From the NCBI GenBank assembly GCA_900472575.1, contig UCIV01000005.1, positions 1 to 64,000 on the forward strand: a DNA stretch of 64,000 nucleotides, written 5' to 3'. Under the pieces are notes generated by a model. It saw only the letters and a program-made list of their open reading frames with translations. It was not told where the DNA came from and did not search any database. Below are positions 16,241 to 24,219 of the stretch, piece after piece; the first letter of the stretch is position 1, and the number at the start of each line of letters is the position of its first letter. The stretch comes from Hyphomicrobiales bacterium (GTDB lineage: Bacteria; Pseudomonadota; Alphaproteobacteria; Rhizobiales; Rhizobiaceae). Position numbers and translations under genes: made by a program.

Positions 16241-16711
16241 ATGACGAAATCGGAAAAGATCAAAGCGCTTCAGGGTTTTAGTGTGGGAGAAGTCGCGGAA
16301 CGCTCCGGCGTGGCGATCTCGACACTGCATTTCTACGAGGCGGAAGGGCTGATCGAAAGCTGGCGCAATGGCGGCAATCACCGGCGCTACAGTCGCGATG
16401 TTCTTCGTCGTATCGCGGTCATCCGGGTGGCGCAAAGGGCTGGAGTGCCGCTCAAAGAGATTGCCGAAGCGCTGAAAACCCTGCCACAGAAGCGCACGCC
16501 GAATGCAAAGGACTGGGCGCGGCTTTCGGCGGGCTGGAGGGGCGAACTCGATGCCAGGATCGAAACGCTGACGCGACTGCGCGACGAGTTGAGCGGCTGT
16601 ATCGGTTGCGGTTGCCTGTCGCTGAAAGCCTGCCCCTTGCGCAATCCCGGTGATGCACTGGCAGCCGGCGGGAGCGGCCCGCTTCTGTTTTCCAGCCCAA
16701 GCGAAATATGA
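16241..16711 (+). CDS. soxR: SoxR, redox-sensing MerR-family activator
   Basis: Protein of 156 residues from the ATG at 16241; earlier in-frame starts would run across the SoxR box. The MerR winged helix is [20 protein letters not shown] with the SoxR-typical LHFYE. A dimerisation helix follows, then the [2Fe-2S] motif [12 protein letters not shown] at Cys120, 123, 125 and 131, the four cluster ligands of SoxR. In non-enteric bacteria SoxR usually controls efflux and oxidoreductase genes directly; here the divergent MFS gene is the obvious target. Confidence 0.95.
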   Translation: MTKSEKIKALQGFSVGEVAERSGVAISTLHFYEAEGLIESWRNGGNHRRYSRDVLRRIAVIRVAQRAGVPLKEIAEALKTLPQKRTPNAKDWARLSAGWRGELDARIETLTRLRDELSGCIGCGCLSLKACPLRNPGDALAAGGSGPLLFSSPSEI

Positions 16712-16881
16712 TTCGCGCTTACGATTTCGACCAATGTTCCAGCGCATAAATCAAAGGCAAAACGACCAAGCAATAATCACGCAATGATCGATTTTTCAGC
16801 GTGTGACATTTTTACTACTGCCTTTTTAGCAATCGCTCCTACATGCCATGTCAGAACGCAATGCTTATGGAGGGAAAATCC

Positions 16882-17517
16882 ATGAAGGGTCTTTTCATTC
16901 TCGCCGCTTCCGTCGCCGCTTTCAGCGCATCGACCGCAGCCTATGCAGCAGACGCCGTTGAGCAGATCCCGACCGCGCCGGTCGCCGTTGAAATGGCGCC
17001 GTCGTTTACCTGGGAAGGCTTCTATCTTGGCGCTCATACCGGTTACGGCTGGGGTGATGGCGATCTCGAAGGCGTCGGCTCGGACAATTTCGACGGCTGG
17101 CGTCTCGGCGCGTTTACCGGCTATAATTGGCAGTTCTCCAACGGTTTCGTTGCCGGTATCGAAGGTGACGTGAACTACGACTGGAACAACGAAGACATCG
17201 GCGCCGGCTTCGATGCCGAGAGCGGCTTCTCCGGTTCCGTTCGCGGCCGTGTCGGTTACGCCTTCGACCGCACGCTGGTTTATGCGGCTGGCGGCTGGAC
17301 TGCGACAAATGTCGAGGTCAACGGACCTGCCGGCTTCAACGACGACGACACCCTGCATGGCTGGACGATCGGCGCGGGCGTCGACCACGCCTTTACCGAC
17401 AACATCTTCGGCCGGCTGGAATACCGTTACAACGATTACGGCAACGGCGATATCGGCGGGCTGGATGTCGATTTCAACCAGCATGTCTTCCAGGTCGGCG
17501 TGGGTGTAAAGTTCTAG
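16882..17517 (+). CDS. outer-membrane beta-barrel protein (Omp25/Omp31-like)
   Basis: Protein of 211 residues from the ATG at 16882, which follows GGAGGG. It has a cleavable signal peptide (MKGLFILAASVAAFSAST to the AYA-AD site). The mature protein alternates aromatic and Gly-rich strands (FTWEGFYLGAHTGYGWGDGD, GWRLGAFTGYNWQ, RGRVGYAFDRTLVYAAGGW) and ends in a C-terminal Phe (FQVGVGVKF), the hallmark of BamA-assembled barrels. It resembles the eight-stranded surface proteins of Rhizobiales. It is monocistronic with a strong terminator. Confidence 0.93.
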   Translation: MKGLFILAASVAAFSASTAAYAADAVEQIPTAPVAVEMAPSFTWEGFYLGAHTGYGWGDGDLEGVGSDNFDGWRLGAFTGYNWQFSNGFVAGIEGDVNYDWNNEDIGAGFDAESGFSGSVRGRVGYAFDRTLVYAAGGWTATNVEVNGPAGFNDDDTLHGWTIGAGVDHAFTDNIFGRLEYRYNDYGNGDIGGLDVDFNQHVFQVGVGVKF

Positions 17518-17544
17518 GAATACCGCCTGTCAAGGCACGAGGAG

Positions 17545-17579
17545 AAGCCGTCCGCACGATTTGTGCGGGCGGCTTTTTT
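17545..17579 (+). terminator. rho-independent terminator of the outer-membrane protein gene
   Basis: Long stem AAGCCGTCCGCAC / GTGCGGGCGGCTT with one G-U pair, followed by six T, 28 bp after the stop codon at 17517. Confidence 0.85.
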
Positions 17580-17791
17580 GTGCGCACCGGAGCCTATGCG
17601 GCGCTTCTATTACGGTGCTTGGTCAGACGGATATCGGCGCTGCCGATATCCTGTGCATTGCCCCAGCCAAGCGAGCGTTAGACGCCGGCCGCGCGGGGAA
17701 AGGTTGACTTGGCGGATGCGAGGCACGATAGCGACGACACGCCACAGATCGCAGGCCAGCCATCCGGAGCGTCAAAATTGCGGACAGCAAG

Positions 17792-18361
17792 ATGCAACAG
17801 ATAAGAACGGGACGAACGCTCATCACCCTCGTCCGCGCCGACGATGCGGATGATCTGTCCGCCTATTACCTGCGCAATGCCGAGCATCTCGGCCCTTGGG
17901 AACCGTTGCGCGAGGAGGGCTATCACTCGGCCGACGCATGGAAGGACCGGGCAAGGGATTGTGCCGCCGAGGCGCTCAAGGGTTTTGCCTATCGATATGT
18001 CGTGAGGCTGGAGACAGGCGGCAAGATTATCGCGGTGGCGAATTTCACCACCGTCATTCGGGGCGTATTTCTGGCCTGCCATCTCGGTTATTCGATCGAC
18101 CGCGACATGCAGGGCCGGAACCTGATGTTCGAGGTGCTAGACAGGCTGATCTCGCATGTGTTCAACACCTATGGACTGCACCGGGTGATGGCGAATTACA
18201 TTCCCGAGAATGAAAGAAGCGGCGCGCTGCTCAAGCGCCTCGGCTTCGAGGTGGAAGGGCTCGCCCGGGACTATCTCAAGATCAACGGAGCATGGCGCGA
18301 CCATGTGCTGACGGCGCGGATCAATGACGCAGATGACCGAGCGGGTTCGCCTGAAGGATAG
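17792..18361 (+). CDS. RimJ/RimL-type GNAT acetyltransferase
   Basis: Protein of 189 residues with the RimJ/RimL layout: RTLITLVRADDADDLSAYYL at the N-terminus, GVFLACHLGYSIDRDMQGRN carrying the acetyl-CoA loop, HRVMANYIPENERSGALLKR and LGFEVEGLARDYLKINGAWR near the end. The family acetylates the N-terminus of ribosomal proteins S5 or L12, or other amines; the QGRN loop and ENERS motif match well. Which target is used cannot be told. It is followed 30 bp later by the P-loop kinase-like gene. Confidence 0.88.
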   Translation: MQQIRTGRTLITLVRADDADDLSAYYLRNAEHLGPWEPLREEGYHSADAWKDRARDCAAEALKGFAYRYVVRLETGGKIIAVANFTTVIRGVFLACHLGYSIDRDMQGRNLMFEVLDRLISHVFNTYGLHRVMANYIPENERSGALLKRLGFEVEGLARDYLKINGAWRDHVLTARINDADDRAGSPEG

Positions 18362-18391
18362 CTGAACCGGAAAAGCACAAGGGAGGGCACA

Positions 18392-19006
18392 GTGATCATC
18401 GTCATAGAGGGCATCAGCGCCGCGGGAAAAACCACCTGGTGCCGGGAGCATGCACAGTCCCATCTGATCCGCGAGAGTTATCCCGCCGATCGCAGGGAAC
18501 AGCCCGAGACGGGACTGGCGACGGCACGTTACTGGACGAACTGGAATGCCAAGCGGTGGGGCGATGCGCTTGCCATGGAAGAGGCAACCGGCCATGCCAT
18601 CTGCGACACCGACCCGCATAAGCTGCACTACAACTGGGGCATGTTTCAGCTCGGCGTTCTGCCGGAATCACAATGGCTGCTGCAACTCGAGACGAGCCGC
18701 GCGGCATTTGCCGAAAAGCGGCTCGGCTTCGCCGATGCCTATTTCGTCAAGGCCATCGATCCCGCCATCGCCCGGCAGCAGCGTGACGGCGACAGGTCAA
18801 AATCGCGGGACCGGTTCGATCTCAATGTACAGCTGCAGCCATCGCTTCTGCGCTGGTACACGCGGATGGGCGAAATACTGGCGGGTCGTGTGCGCTGGGG
18901 ACTGCCGGAAACCGGACTTCCGCTTGGCTCCATCACCACCAACTCGCTCCGCTACGATATCGGCGCATTCGATGCATTTATCGCATCGCTGGATGGTGCC
19001 CTATAG
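18392..19006 (+). CDS. P-loop NTPase, small-molecule kinase-like
   Basis: Protein of 204 residues from a GTG at 18392, with GGGAGGG upstream. Walker A is at the extreme N-terminus (IEGISAAGKTTW), as in thymidylate-kinase-like and cytidylate-kinase-like enzymes. An Asp pair in AICDTDPHKLHYNW could be the Walker B or substrate site, and ARQQRDGDRSKSRDRFDLN looks like a basic LID segment. It should phosphorylate a small metabolite, not identified. It lies 30 bp downstream of the acetyltransferase, probably in the same transcript. Confidence 0.75.
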   Translation: MIIVIEGISAAGKTTWCREHAQSHLIRESYPADRREQPETGLATARYWTNWNAKRWGDALAMEEATGHAICDTDPHKLHYNWGMFQLGVLPESQWLLQLETSRAAFAEKRLGFADAYFVKAIDPAIARQQRDGDRSKSRDRFDLNVQLQPSLLRWYTRMGEILAGRVRWGLPETGLPLGSITTNSLRYDIGAFDAFIASLDGAL

Positions 19007-19086
19007 TCGCATAACTGCCAACCGGCCGAATTGCTTCATGACACCGCTTGATAGCATCTTCATCCTGTTATCGGGAGCGTGAACAC

Positions 19087-19248
19087 ATGTCATGCCTCGC
19101 GAGAATGATCCGGCTCATTTGGTGGACATGGCCGGACCGCCATCGTCAGCGTTGCGCGCTGCGCCAGATGGAGGAAACACAGCTTCGGGATCTGGGGATC
19201 AGCCGATCCGAGGCCTTACGGGAAGGCAAAAAGCCGTTCTGGCAATAG
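19087..19248 (+). CDS. DUF1127 small protein
   Basis: Protein of 53 residues starting MSCLARMIRLIWWTWPDRHR at 19087, with GGGAG upstream. The C-terminal half RQMEETQLRDLGISRSEALR is the DUF1127 signature: an amphipathic arginine-rich helix followed by L-x-D-I/L-G-I-S-R. Short proteins of this family in Rhizobiaceae bind RNA and affect phosphate and carbon metabolism, and several copies per genome are normal. The N-terminal WWTW cluster is unusually aromatic. Confidence 0.88.
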   Translation: MSCLARMIRLIWWTWPDRHRQRCALRQMEETQLRDLGISRSEALREGKKPFWQ

Positions 19249-19291
19249 CGACTGCCGAGATGTTCCGATCTCGCGCAACCGCTACCACCCC

Positions 19292-20209
19292 TCACCCGTG
19301 GCTGGAATTGTTCGGCACGACGGGCTCGACCTTTTTCACCTTGGCGCGGTGGAAGATGAACATGCCGGCGATGACGATGATGGCGGCACCGACAAGCGTC
19401 TGCGCATCGGGGAAATCGCCGAAGAAGGCCCAGCCGAAAACGATCGCCCATAAAAGCAGCGTATATTGCAGCGGTGCGAGAACCGAGGCCGGTGCAAGCT
19501 TGAGCGAGCGGGTGATCAGCAGATGCGCCGAGCAGGAAACGACGCCGAGCAACAGAAGTGCGAAAAGCTCTTGGCCGGTAAACGGGCTCCAGTTGCCGAC
19601 GCTGAAGAAGATGCCTGCAACAAGGGCGCCGAGTGTCTGCCAGGTCACCAGCGTCACGTCGGGCGTCGAGCGCAGCACGCGCCCAAGCACAAGCGACAGG
19701 GCGAAGGAGAGGCTACCGACCAGGGCGAAGACCGATGGCCAGGAGAGCATCGCCTCCGACGGGCGAAGCGCGATGATGACGCCGATAAATCCGATCAGGA
19801 CCGCCAGCCAGCGCCGCCAGCCGATCCGTTCTCCGAGGAAGAAATGCGAGATCGCCGCCACATAGATCGGTCCGGCCATGTAGAAGGTCATCACGTCGGC
19901 GAGCGGCAGATAGACCACGGCGGCGTAGAACAGGCCGGTATCGGCAGTTGCCATCACCACACGGGCAAACTGCAGGCCCGGTTTTTCGACCTTGAAAAGC
20001 GAGGTTGTCGAACTGCGGGCCAAAAGCGGCCCCAGAACCAGAAAGGCACCGAGCGAACGTAGCAGCAGGACCTGGCCGACGGAAAAACTGGCGACAAGCC
20101 ATTTGCCCATGGCATCGTTCAGGGCGAACATCAGGTCGCCGAGCAACATCAGAAGAATGCCGGCCAGAATGGCGTTGCCGCCGACGGCATAAGCCGTTGT
20201 TGCTTTCAT
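19292..20209 (-). CDS. EamA/DMT-family transporter
   Basis: Protein of about 305 residues from the ATG at 20209. Ten membrane helices in two EamA repeats (ILLMLLGDLMFALNDAMGKW, VVYLPLADVMTFYMAGPIYV, LAVLIGFIGVIIALRPSEAM, PLQYTLLLWAIVFGWAFFGD) place it in the RhaT/S-adenosylmethionine-uptake-like branch of the superfamily. The direction and substrate are unknown. It is monocistronic. A 22-bp inverted repeat lies about 150 bp upstream of the start. Confidence 0.9.
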   Translation of the reverse strand: MKATTAYAVGGNAILAGILLMLLGDLMFALNDAMGKWLVASFSVGQVLLLRSLGAFLVLGPLLARSSTTSLFKVEKPGLQFARVVMATADTGLFYAAVVYLPLADVMTFYMAGPIYVAAISHFFLGERIGWRRWLAVLIGFIGVIIALRPSEAMLSWPSVFALVGSLSFALSLVLGRVLRSTPDVTLVTWQTLGALVAGIFFSVGNWSPFTGQELFALLLLGVVSCSAHLLITRSLKLAPASVLAPLQYTLLLWAIVFGWAFFGDFPDAQTLVGAAIIVIAGMFIFHRAKVKKVEPVVPNNSSHG

Positions 20210-20357
20210 GATCTTTCGGCGCTCCGCGACGCCATTTTCGATGGCGACCGGGAACAAGCCGGGAAAAAGACCCCGAGCCATACCGGGATCGTCTCGATAC
20301 CTGTTGGAATGGGCGCTCCATACTCCTCGGGCCAACCTGATTGCAAGGGATATTAAA

Positions 20358-20379
20358 GCAGGACGTCATATTGTCCTGC
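20358..20379. promoter_or_regulatory. inverted repeat upstream of the EamA gene
   Basis: GCAGGAC-N8-GTCCTGC, perfect 7-bp arms. It lies in the gap between the convergent-side end of the VOC gene and the EamA start, without a T-run on either side, so an operator is more likely than a terminator. No regulator is adjacent. Confidence 0.35.
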
Positions 20380-20412
20380 GGCAATCAGGGCCAGAGCCGA
20401 CAGAGACCTGCC

Positions 20413-20886
20413 TCAACCCCGGCGCGCAGCATCGATTGCGGCAACGTCGATCTTTTTCATCGTCATCATCACGTCGAAAGCACGTTTGGCCTCTGCGCCG
20501 CCAACTTTAAGCGCCTCCATCAACGTGCGCGGCGTGATCTGCCAGGAAATGCCCCAGCGATCCCGGCACCAACCGCATTCGCTTTCCTCGCCGCCATTTC
20601 CGACGATGGCGTTCCAGTAGCGGTCGGTCTCTTCCTGGTTCTCGGTGGAAATCTGGAAGGAGAAGGATTCATTGTGCTTGAAGTGGGGGCCGCCATTTAA
20701 GCCCACACAGGCGACACCGGCGACGGTGAATTCGACGACCAGAACATCGCCCTCGACGCCATCCGGATAGTCACCGGGAGCGCGGATCACCGCGCCGACT
20801 TCGCTGTCGGGAAACGTCTCGGCGTAGAACCGCGCCGCGTCCTCGGCATCCTTGTTGTACCAAAGGCAGATTGTGTTCTTGTTCAT
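20413..20886 (-). CDS. PhnB-like VOC-family protein
   Basis: Protein of 157 residues from MNKNTICLWYNKDAEDAARF at 20886. It is the PhnB/3-demethylubiquinone-methyltransferase-like branch of the glyoxalase/VOC fold: DAEDAARFYAETFPDSEVG, LVVEFTVAGVACVGLNGGP, FSFQISTENQEETDRYW and WCRDRWGISWQITPRTL. Despite the old database name these proteins are not shown to be methyltransferases; substrate and reaction are unknown. It is monocistronic. Confidence 0.88.
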   Translation of the reverse strand: MNKNTICLWYNKDAEDAARFYAETFPDSEVGAVIRAPGDYPDGVEGDVLVVEFTVAGVACVGLNGGPHFKHNESFSFQISTENQEETDRYWNAIVGNGGEESECGWCRDRWGISWQITPRTLMEALKVGGAEAKRAFDVMMTMKKIDVAAIDAARRG

Positions 20887-20984
20887 GGCAGGCCTCCCGT
20901 TGCTGTTGCGTCCGGCTCTTCCTCTTCGGGCGGATCGCAGGTCCATCTCGCATTGAAGACGTAGGGCTGATCGCCGATCCGACA

Positions 20985-21050
20985 GCAGGTTTGATTTTTT
21001 CCGATAAAATAGTGATCGGCGATGTTGCGGCCGTTCGCTTGAAGGATTAT
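20985..21050 (-). pseudogene. remnant of a duplicated gene (C-terminal fragment)
   Basis: Read leftwards this codes NGRNIADHYFIGKN, nearly the same as NGQNIVDHYFIGAK at the end of the protein at 21436-21789. At DNA level, positions 21001-21035 match 21477-21511 at about 31 of 35 bases. Only the C-terminal tail of the paralogue is left; upstream coding is lost where the lipoprotein gene begins at 21079. It looks like a decayed copy from a local duplication. Confidence 0.5.
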
Positions 21051-21078
21051 CGCACGATCTATAGAATCGAGGGATATA

Positions 21079-21414
21079 ATGAGATTTATCAATATCTTGA
21101 CAACAATATCGCTGGTTGCTGCCTTAAGTGCCTGTGCGCCAACACGCGCTCAATATGATGCGCTGCAGACGACACTTGAAGGCAGCCCCAAGGTGCGTGC
21201 GCAGGTCATCGCCGATTGCACGACGAAACACTGGTCTTCGGAAAAAACCGAAAACCTGGCCAAGCTGATGAACGTGCGGGAAAAGCAGGCGAAATCGACA
21301 TTCTGCAACAGGTTGCACGGCGGATTGGCGAGCGGCCGCATCACCTATGAAGATGTGAAGTCTGTCTGGAGCACGCCCACTCCCAACATGATAAGGGTGA
21401 TGCAGGGGCGTTGA
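21079..21414 (+). CDS. small lipoprotein of unknown function
   Basis: Protein of 111 residues with a lipoprotein signal: MRFINILTTISLVAALSAC with Cys19 in the LSAC lipobox. The mature part is short and polar (QYDALQTTLEGSPKVRAQVI, IADCTTKHWSSEKTENLAKL, then KSTFCNRLHGGLASGRITYE), with two further cysteines that could form a disulfide. It should be anchored in the cell envelope. The family is not recognised. It separates the two copies of a duplicated segment, so it may have arrived with that rearrangement. Confidence 0.75.
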   Translation: MRFINILTTISLVAALSACAPTRAQYDALQTTLEGSPKVRAQVIADCTTKHWSSEKTENLAKLMNVREKQAKSTFCNRLHGGLASGRITYEDVKSVWSTPTPNMIRVMQGR

Positions 21415-21435
21415 TATCCACCTGCGGCCGCTTCT

Positions 21436-21789
21436 TCAGGCCGGAGATTTATCTGCACCGGGGTCCGCTTTTGCGCCGATAAAATAATGATCGACGATGT
21501 TCTGGCCGTTCTTCAGGATATGGGCGGCCAGTTCGGGATCGCCGCCCTGAAAGGTTTCGGGATCACCGCCGCAGAGGTGGACGAAGAGCTTCTGGTGGGC
21601 GACCGAGACGAAATATTCGTAGGCCGGCGGCGCGTCCGTCCATTCGGTCGATTTCAGTTCTTCGGCCGCCTGCGCTGTCGCATCCTCGATCGCCTTGTAA
21701 ATCCTGGCCATCATGGCATGCCGGGCCTTCTCGTCGATCTCCATATATTGCCTCTCTACCGGGGTCAGGACGGGACAGCTATCGTTCAT
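21436..21789 (-). CDS. hypothetical protein, DUF-like
   Basis: Protein of 117 residues with GGGAGAA upstream of the ATG. It is acidic and mostly helical (RQYMEIDEKARHAMMARIYK, IEDATAQAAEELKSTEWTDA, then YEYFVSVAHQKLFVHLCGGD), with the tail HILKNGQNIVDHYFIGAK repeated as a fragment at 20985-21050. No membrane segment or catalytic motif is evident and I do not recognise the family. Confidence 0.65.
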   Translation of the reverse strand: MNDSCPVLTPVERQYMEIDEKARHAMMARIYKAIEDATAQAAEELKSTEWTDAPPAYEYFVSVAHQKLFVHLCGGDPETFQGGDPELAAHILKNGQNIVDHYFIGAKADPGADKSPA

Positions 21790-21868
21790 CGGATGGTTCT
21801 CCCTGCATGGATTTCGGTGGCGGGCTGTCTGGCACCGGAATGCGTCGGTTATGGGCCGACGACATCAT

Positions 21869-22408
21869 TCAAGCCGCAAGCTTTTCCAGAAGGTCGTGCG
21901 CTGTGGGCCATTGATAGCGCACCAGTTCCACGCCCGGATTGCCCGCCCGTGTGACCTCCCGCCTTTCGATCACCAAACCGCCAAGCCGGTCATAGACGGC
22001 TGTCGCCGGGATATTTTTCGCGAAGGCGACAAGATGGACCGGCAGGTCTTTTCGCGAATTCTCGAAGCTGGAGAGTGCCTCGCGGAGAATCGTTTTCGCT
22101 ACGCCCTTTCCCTGGAAAAACGGCGATACGTAGAGATTGTGCAGATAGGTGCCGAATTCGGTTTCCTCATTGAAGACGAAGCAGCAGAAACCCGCGATTT
22201 CCGCCCGGTTGCAGGCAATGATGACGAGGTGATCGGGAGATGGCAGCTCGGCGCATCGCGTTTGCCAAAGCTCCTGCTTTTCAGCCGGAAGAACCTCCTT
22301 CAGATAGGCTTGCGGCAGGATATGCGCGTAGACGCTCTGGCTCATCGACACGTGCAGGTCGATGATCATCTGAGCGTCGGACGGGACCGCCGGGCGGTAG
22401 GTGAGCAT
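21869..22408 (-). CDS. GNAT family N-acetyltransferase
   Basis: Protein of 179 residues from MLTYRPAVPSDAQMIIDLHV at 22408. The acetyl-CoA site is in LHNLYVSPFFQGKGVAKTIL (QGKGVA loop), with LVIIACNRAEIAGFCCFV as the preceding strand and KNIPATAVYDRLGGLVIERR at the end. The VSMSQSVYAHILP segment after the first strand is typical of the YkkB/PaiA-like branch. The substrate is unknown. It lies downstream of the DUF3885-like gene on the same strand, 50 bp apart. Confidence 0.85.
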   Translation of the reverse strand: MLTYRPAVPSDAQMIIDLHVSMSQSVYAHILPQAYLKEVLPAEKQELWQTRCAELPSPDHLVIIACNRAEIAGFCCFVFNEETEFGTYLHNLYVSPFFQGKGVAKTILREALSSFENSRKDLPVHLVAFAKNIPATAVYDRLGGLVIERREVTRAGNPGVELVRYQWPTAHDLLEKLAA

Positions 22409-22458
22409 GATGGCGAGGCTCTTTGGGGATGAGTGGGAATAACGACGACGAGGTATTC

Positions 22459-22995
22459 TTAGAGGCCGGACGGATGGGAAGATAGCCACCCCTCATGTCG
22501 CTTCTCAAACTCGCGGACCTCTTCCACCGAAGTCAGAAAAAGATCGAACCCGCCATCGTAAGGTGCAAAGACCCTTCCTGTCTTGCCATCAAACCAGAGC
22601 GTTGGCCCGGTGCGATCTTCCGCAATGTCTCCCAGAAGATCGCCAAATGCGTCTTCGTGCCATCGGACGCGGGATGCCGAGCTTACCCATTGAAATTCGT
22701 CGCCATCTTCACGGTACCGGATTTCGCAATCGGAAACGCTGTTTGAGGGTTTAGAATCCTCTTCACGCCAAGACTGAACCAGCCAGCAATCGCAGCCCTC
22801 CTCGAGCGTTTCGTTTGCCAATACAGCCGCTCTTCGCCGGATCTCGTCCTGCTCTTGCCTGGTTTTGGCGTATCGGACGGAGCCGGGCAATGCGTGAAAA
22901 CGAACCCATGGCTTTCCTGCAACGTCCCTCAGCATAAAGGCTATAGGGGGCGTGTTACCATGAAAACGTTCCCACTCGGCTTTGAACCTCAACAT
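22459..22995 (-). CDS. DUF3885-like hypothetical protein
   Basis: Protein of 178 residues from the ATG at 22995; an upstream TTG is possible but lacks support. The N-terminal half (FHGNTPPIAFMLRDVAGKPW, VRFHALPGSVRYAKTRQEQD) resembles DUF3885, whose hallmark is R-I/F-H-x-L-P-x-S-x-R-Y. The rest is acidic, ending DGGFDLFLTSVEEVREFEKR. DUF3885 proteins often sit near polymorphic-toxin or immunity genes, but no such gene is seen here. Function is unknown. Confidence 0.6.
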   Translation of the reverse strand: MLRFKAEWERFHGNTPPIAFMLRDVAGKPWVRFHALPGSVRYAKTRQEQDEIRRRAAVLANETLEEGCDCWLVQSWREEDSKPSNSVSDCEIRYREDGDEFQWVSSASRVRWHEDAFGDLLGDIAEDRTGPTLWFDGKTGRVFAPYDGGFDLFLTSVEEVREFEKRHEGWLSSHPSGL

Positions 22996-23090
22996 CTCTT
23001 GGATCCCGTGATTGTGGACGGCAGCGGGCAGACCGGCCAATCAGCTATTCATTCGCAAACAAAGTGCACATGGACCGGCCAAAACACATA

Positions 23091-23522
23091 TCAATCCGAC
23101 AGCAAACCCTTCGCCCTTAACGTCACCCGCGTCGCCGCGTTCAGGTCATAGGCTTCGAACTTGCCGGGCTGCACCCAGGCGTAGTCTTCGAACTCGTCAT
23201 TGATGGTGATGTCGCGATTTTCTGCGCGGCAGTCGAAGATGAGATAGATCATGTAGATCTCCTCCGTCGATCCGTCCGGATAGGTCTTGGTCCTGACGTC
23301 ATCGCGAAAAGTCCAGGGTGTGACTTCCGCAATCGTCAGTCCCTCCCCCAATTCCTCGCGGATCTCACGCCGCAGCGCCTCCTCGATCTTTTCTCCGGCT
23401 TCCATTCCACCGCCGGAAAGCGCCCATTGGCCCGGAAACACACCCCGGTCGGAGGGCATCTTGCAGAGCAGATAGGCGCCGTCATTTTCGATCAACGGAC
23501 ATACGATGATCCGTTGCCTCAT
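23091..23522 (-). CDS. nudI: NudI, nucleoside triphosphatase (Nudix hydrolase)
   Basis: Protein of 143 residues with a complete Nudix box, [24 protein letters not shown], around residues 37-60, preceded by [12 protein letters not shown]. The whole sequence follows the Escherichia coli NudI pattern as I remember it ([40 protein letters not shown]), so it should hydrolyse dUTP, dTTP and dCTP. It lies 25 bp after the copper chaperone gene on the same strand and may share its transcript. The close likeness to an enterobacterial enzyme is unusual in this setting. Confidence 0.88.
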   Translation of the reverse strand: MRQRIIVCPLIENDGAYLLCKMPSDRGVFPGQWALSGGGMEAGEKIEEALRREIREELGEGLTIAEVTPWTFRDDVRTKTYPDGSTEEIYMIYLIFDCRAENRDITINDEFEDYAWVQPGKFEAYDLNAATRVTLRAKGLLSD

Positions 23523-23547
23523 GGTCCCGTCCCCAATTTCGAGCCGC

Positions 23548-23748
23548 TCAGGCGGCTGCGGTTTCCGGCGTGTAGCCAGCCTCGCGAATTGCTTCTTCGG
23601 CCTTTGCCCGGTCGCCCTCTACCGTGGCCTTGTGGGACGGCAGGTCGATGGTGACGGCAGCGCCCGGCAGGGCTTCGGAAAGAGCAGCGCGGACAGTCTT
23701 TTCGCAATGGCCGCAGGTCATGTCGGCTACGGTGAATATGGCGGTCAT
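23548..23748 (-). CDS. copZ: copper chaperone, single HMA domain (CopZ-like)
   Basis: Protein of 66 residues, one heavy-metal-associated domain with the metal loop MTCGHC at residues 10-15 and the final GYTPE turn of the ferredoxin-like fold. It should carry Cu(I) in the cytoplasm and hand it to the P-type ATPase. It lies third in a leftward copper operon, 54 bp after the cueR gene. An alternative would be a chaperone for another soft metal, but the neighbours argue for copper. Confidence 0.92.
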   Translation of the reverse strand: MTAIFTVADMTCGHCEKTVRAALSEALPGAAVTIDLPSHKATVEGDRAKAEEAIREAGYTPETAAA

Positions 23749-23802
23749 CTGAAAAACTCCTTGGTAGCTGGTTTGGTTATGCGTGTTCGATATGGTGTTT
23801 GG

Positions 23803-24219
23803 CTATGCGACGCTTTCGCCCTTGGCAGGGCTCTCGCCCGCTAGATCATCGAGGATCGGGCAATCCGGCCGGTGGTCGCCGCCGCAGCAATGGGAAAGAT
23901 GTTTCAGCGTCTTCACCATGCCTTGCATTTCGGCGATACGGCGTTCGAGGTCGTTGATATGGGTCGTGGCGACTTCCTTGACGCTGGCGCTCGTGCGGCT
24001 CTTGTCCTGCCAGAGCTTTAGAAGCGTCTCGGTCTCTTCCAGCGAAAAACCGAGCGAGCGCGCCCGCTTGATGAAGCGCAGCACATGCACCTCTTCGGCG
24101 CCATAGACCCGGTAATTGCTTTCCGTGCGCCCCTTCGGTGCGATCAGGCCGATCTGCTCGTAATAACGGATCATCTTGGCCGAGACGCCGGATGCGCTCG
24201 ATGCTTCACCGATATTCAT
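23803..24219 (-). CDS. cueR: CueR/HmrR, Cu(I)-responsive MerR-family regulator
   Basis: Protein of 138 residues. The winged helix is [20 protein letters not shown]; a dimer helix carries the CueR-type Ser/Cys region, and the C-terminal loop [12 protein letters not shown] supplies the Cu(I)-binding cysteines (C-x7-C spacing within [20 protein letters not shown]). The rhizobial name is HmrR. The gene overlaps the ATPase gene by 4 bp (ATGA), so it is made from the same message and regulates its own operon through the CueR box at 26756-26786. Confidence 0.93.
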   Translation of the reverse strand: MNIGEASSASGVSAKMIRYYEQIGLIAPKGRTESNYRVYGAEEVHVLRFIKRARSLGFSLEETETLLKLWQDKSRTSASVKEVATTHINDLERRIAEMQGMVKTLKHLSHCCGGDHRPDCPILDDLAGESPAKGESVA

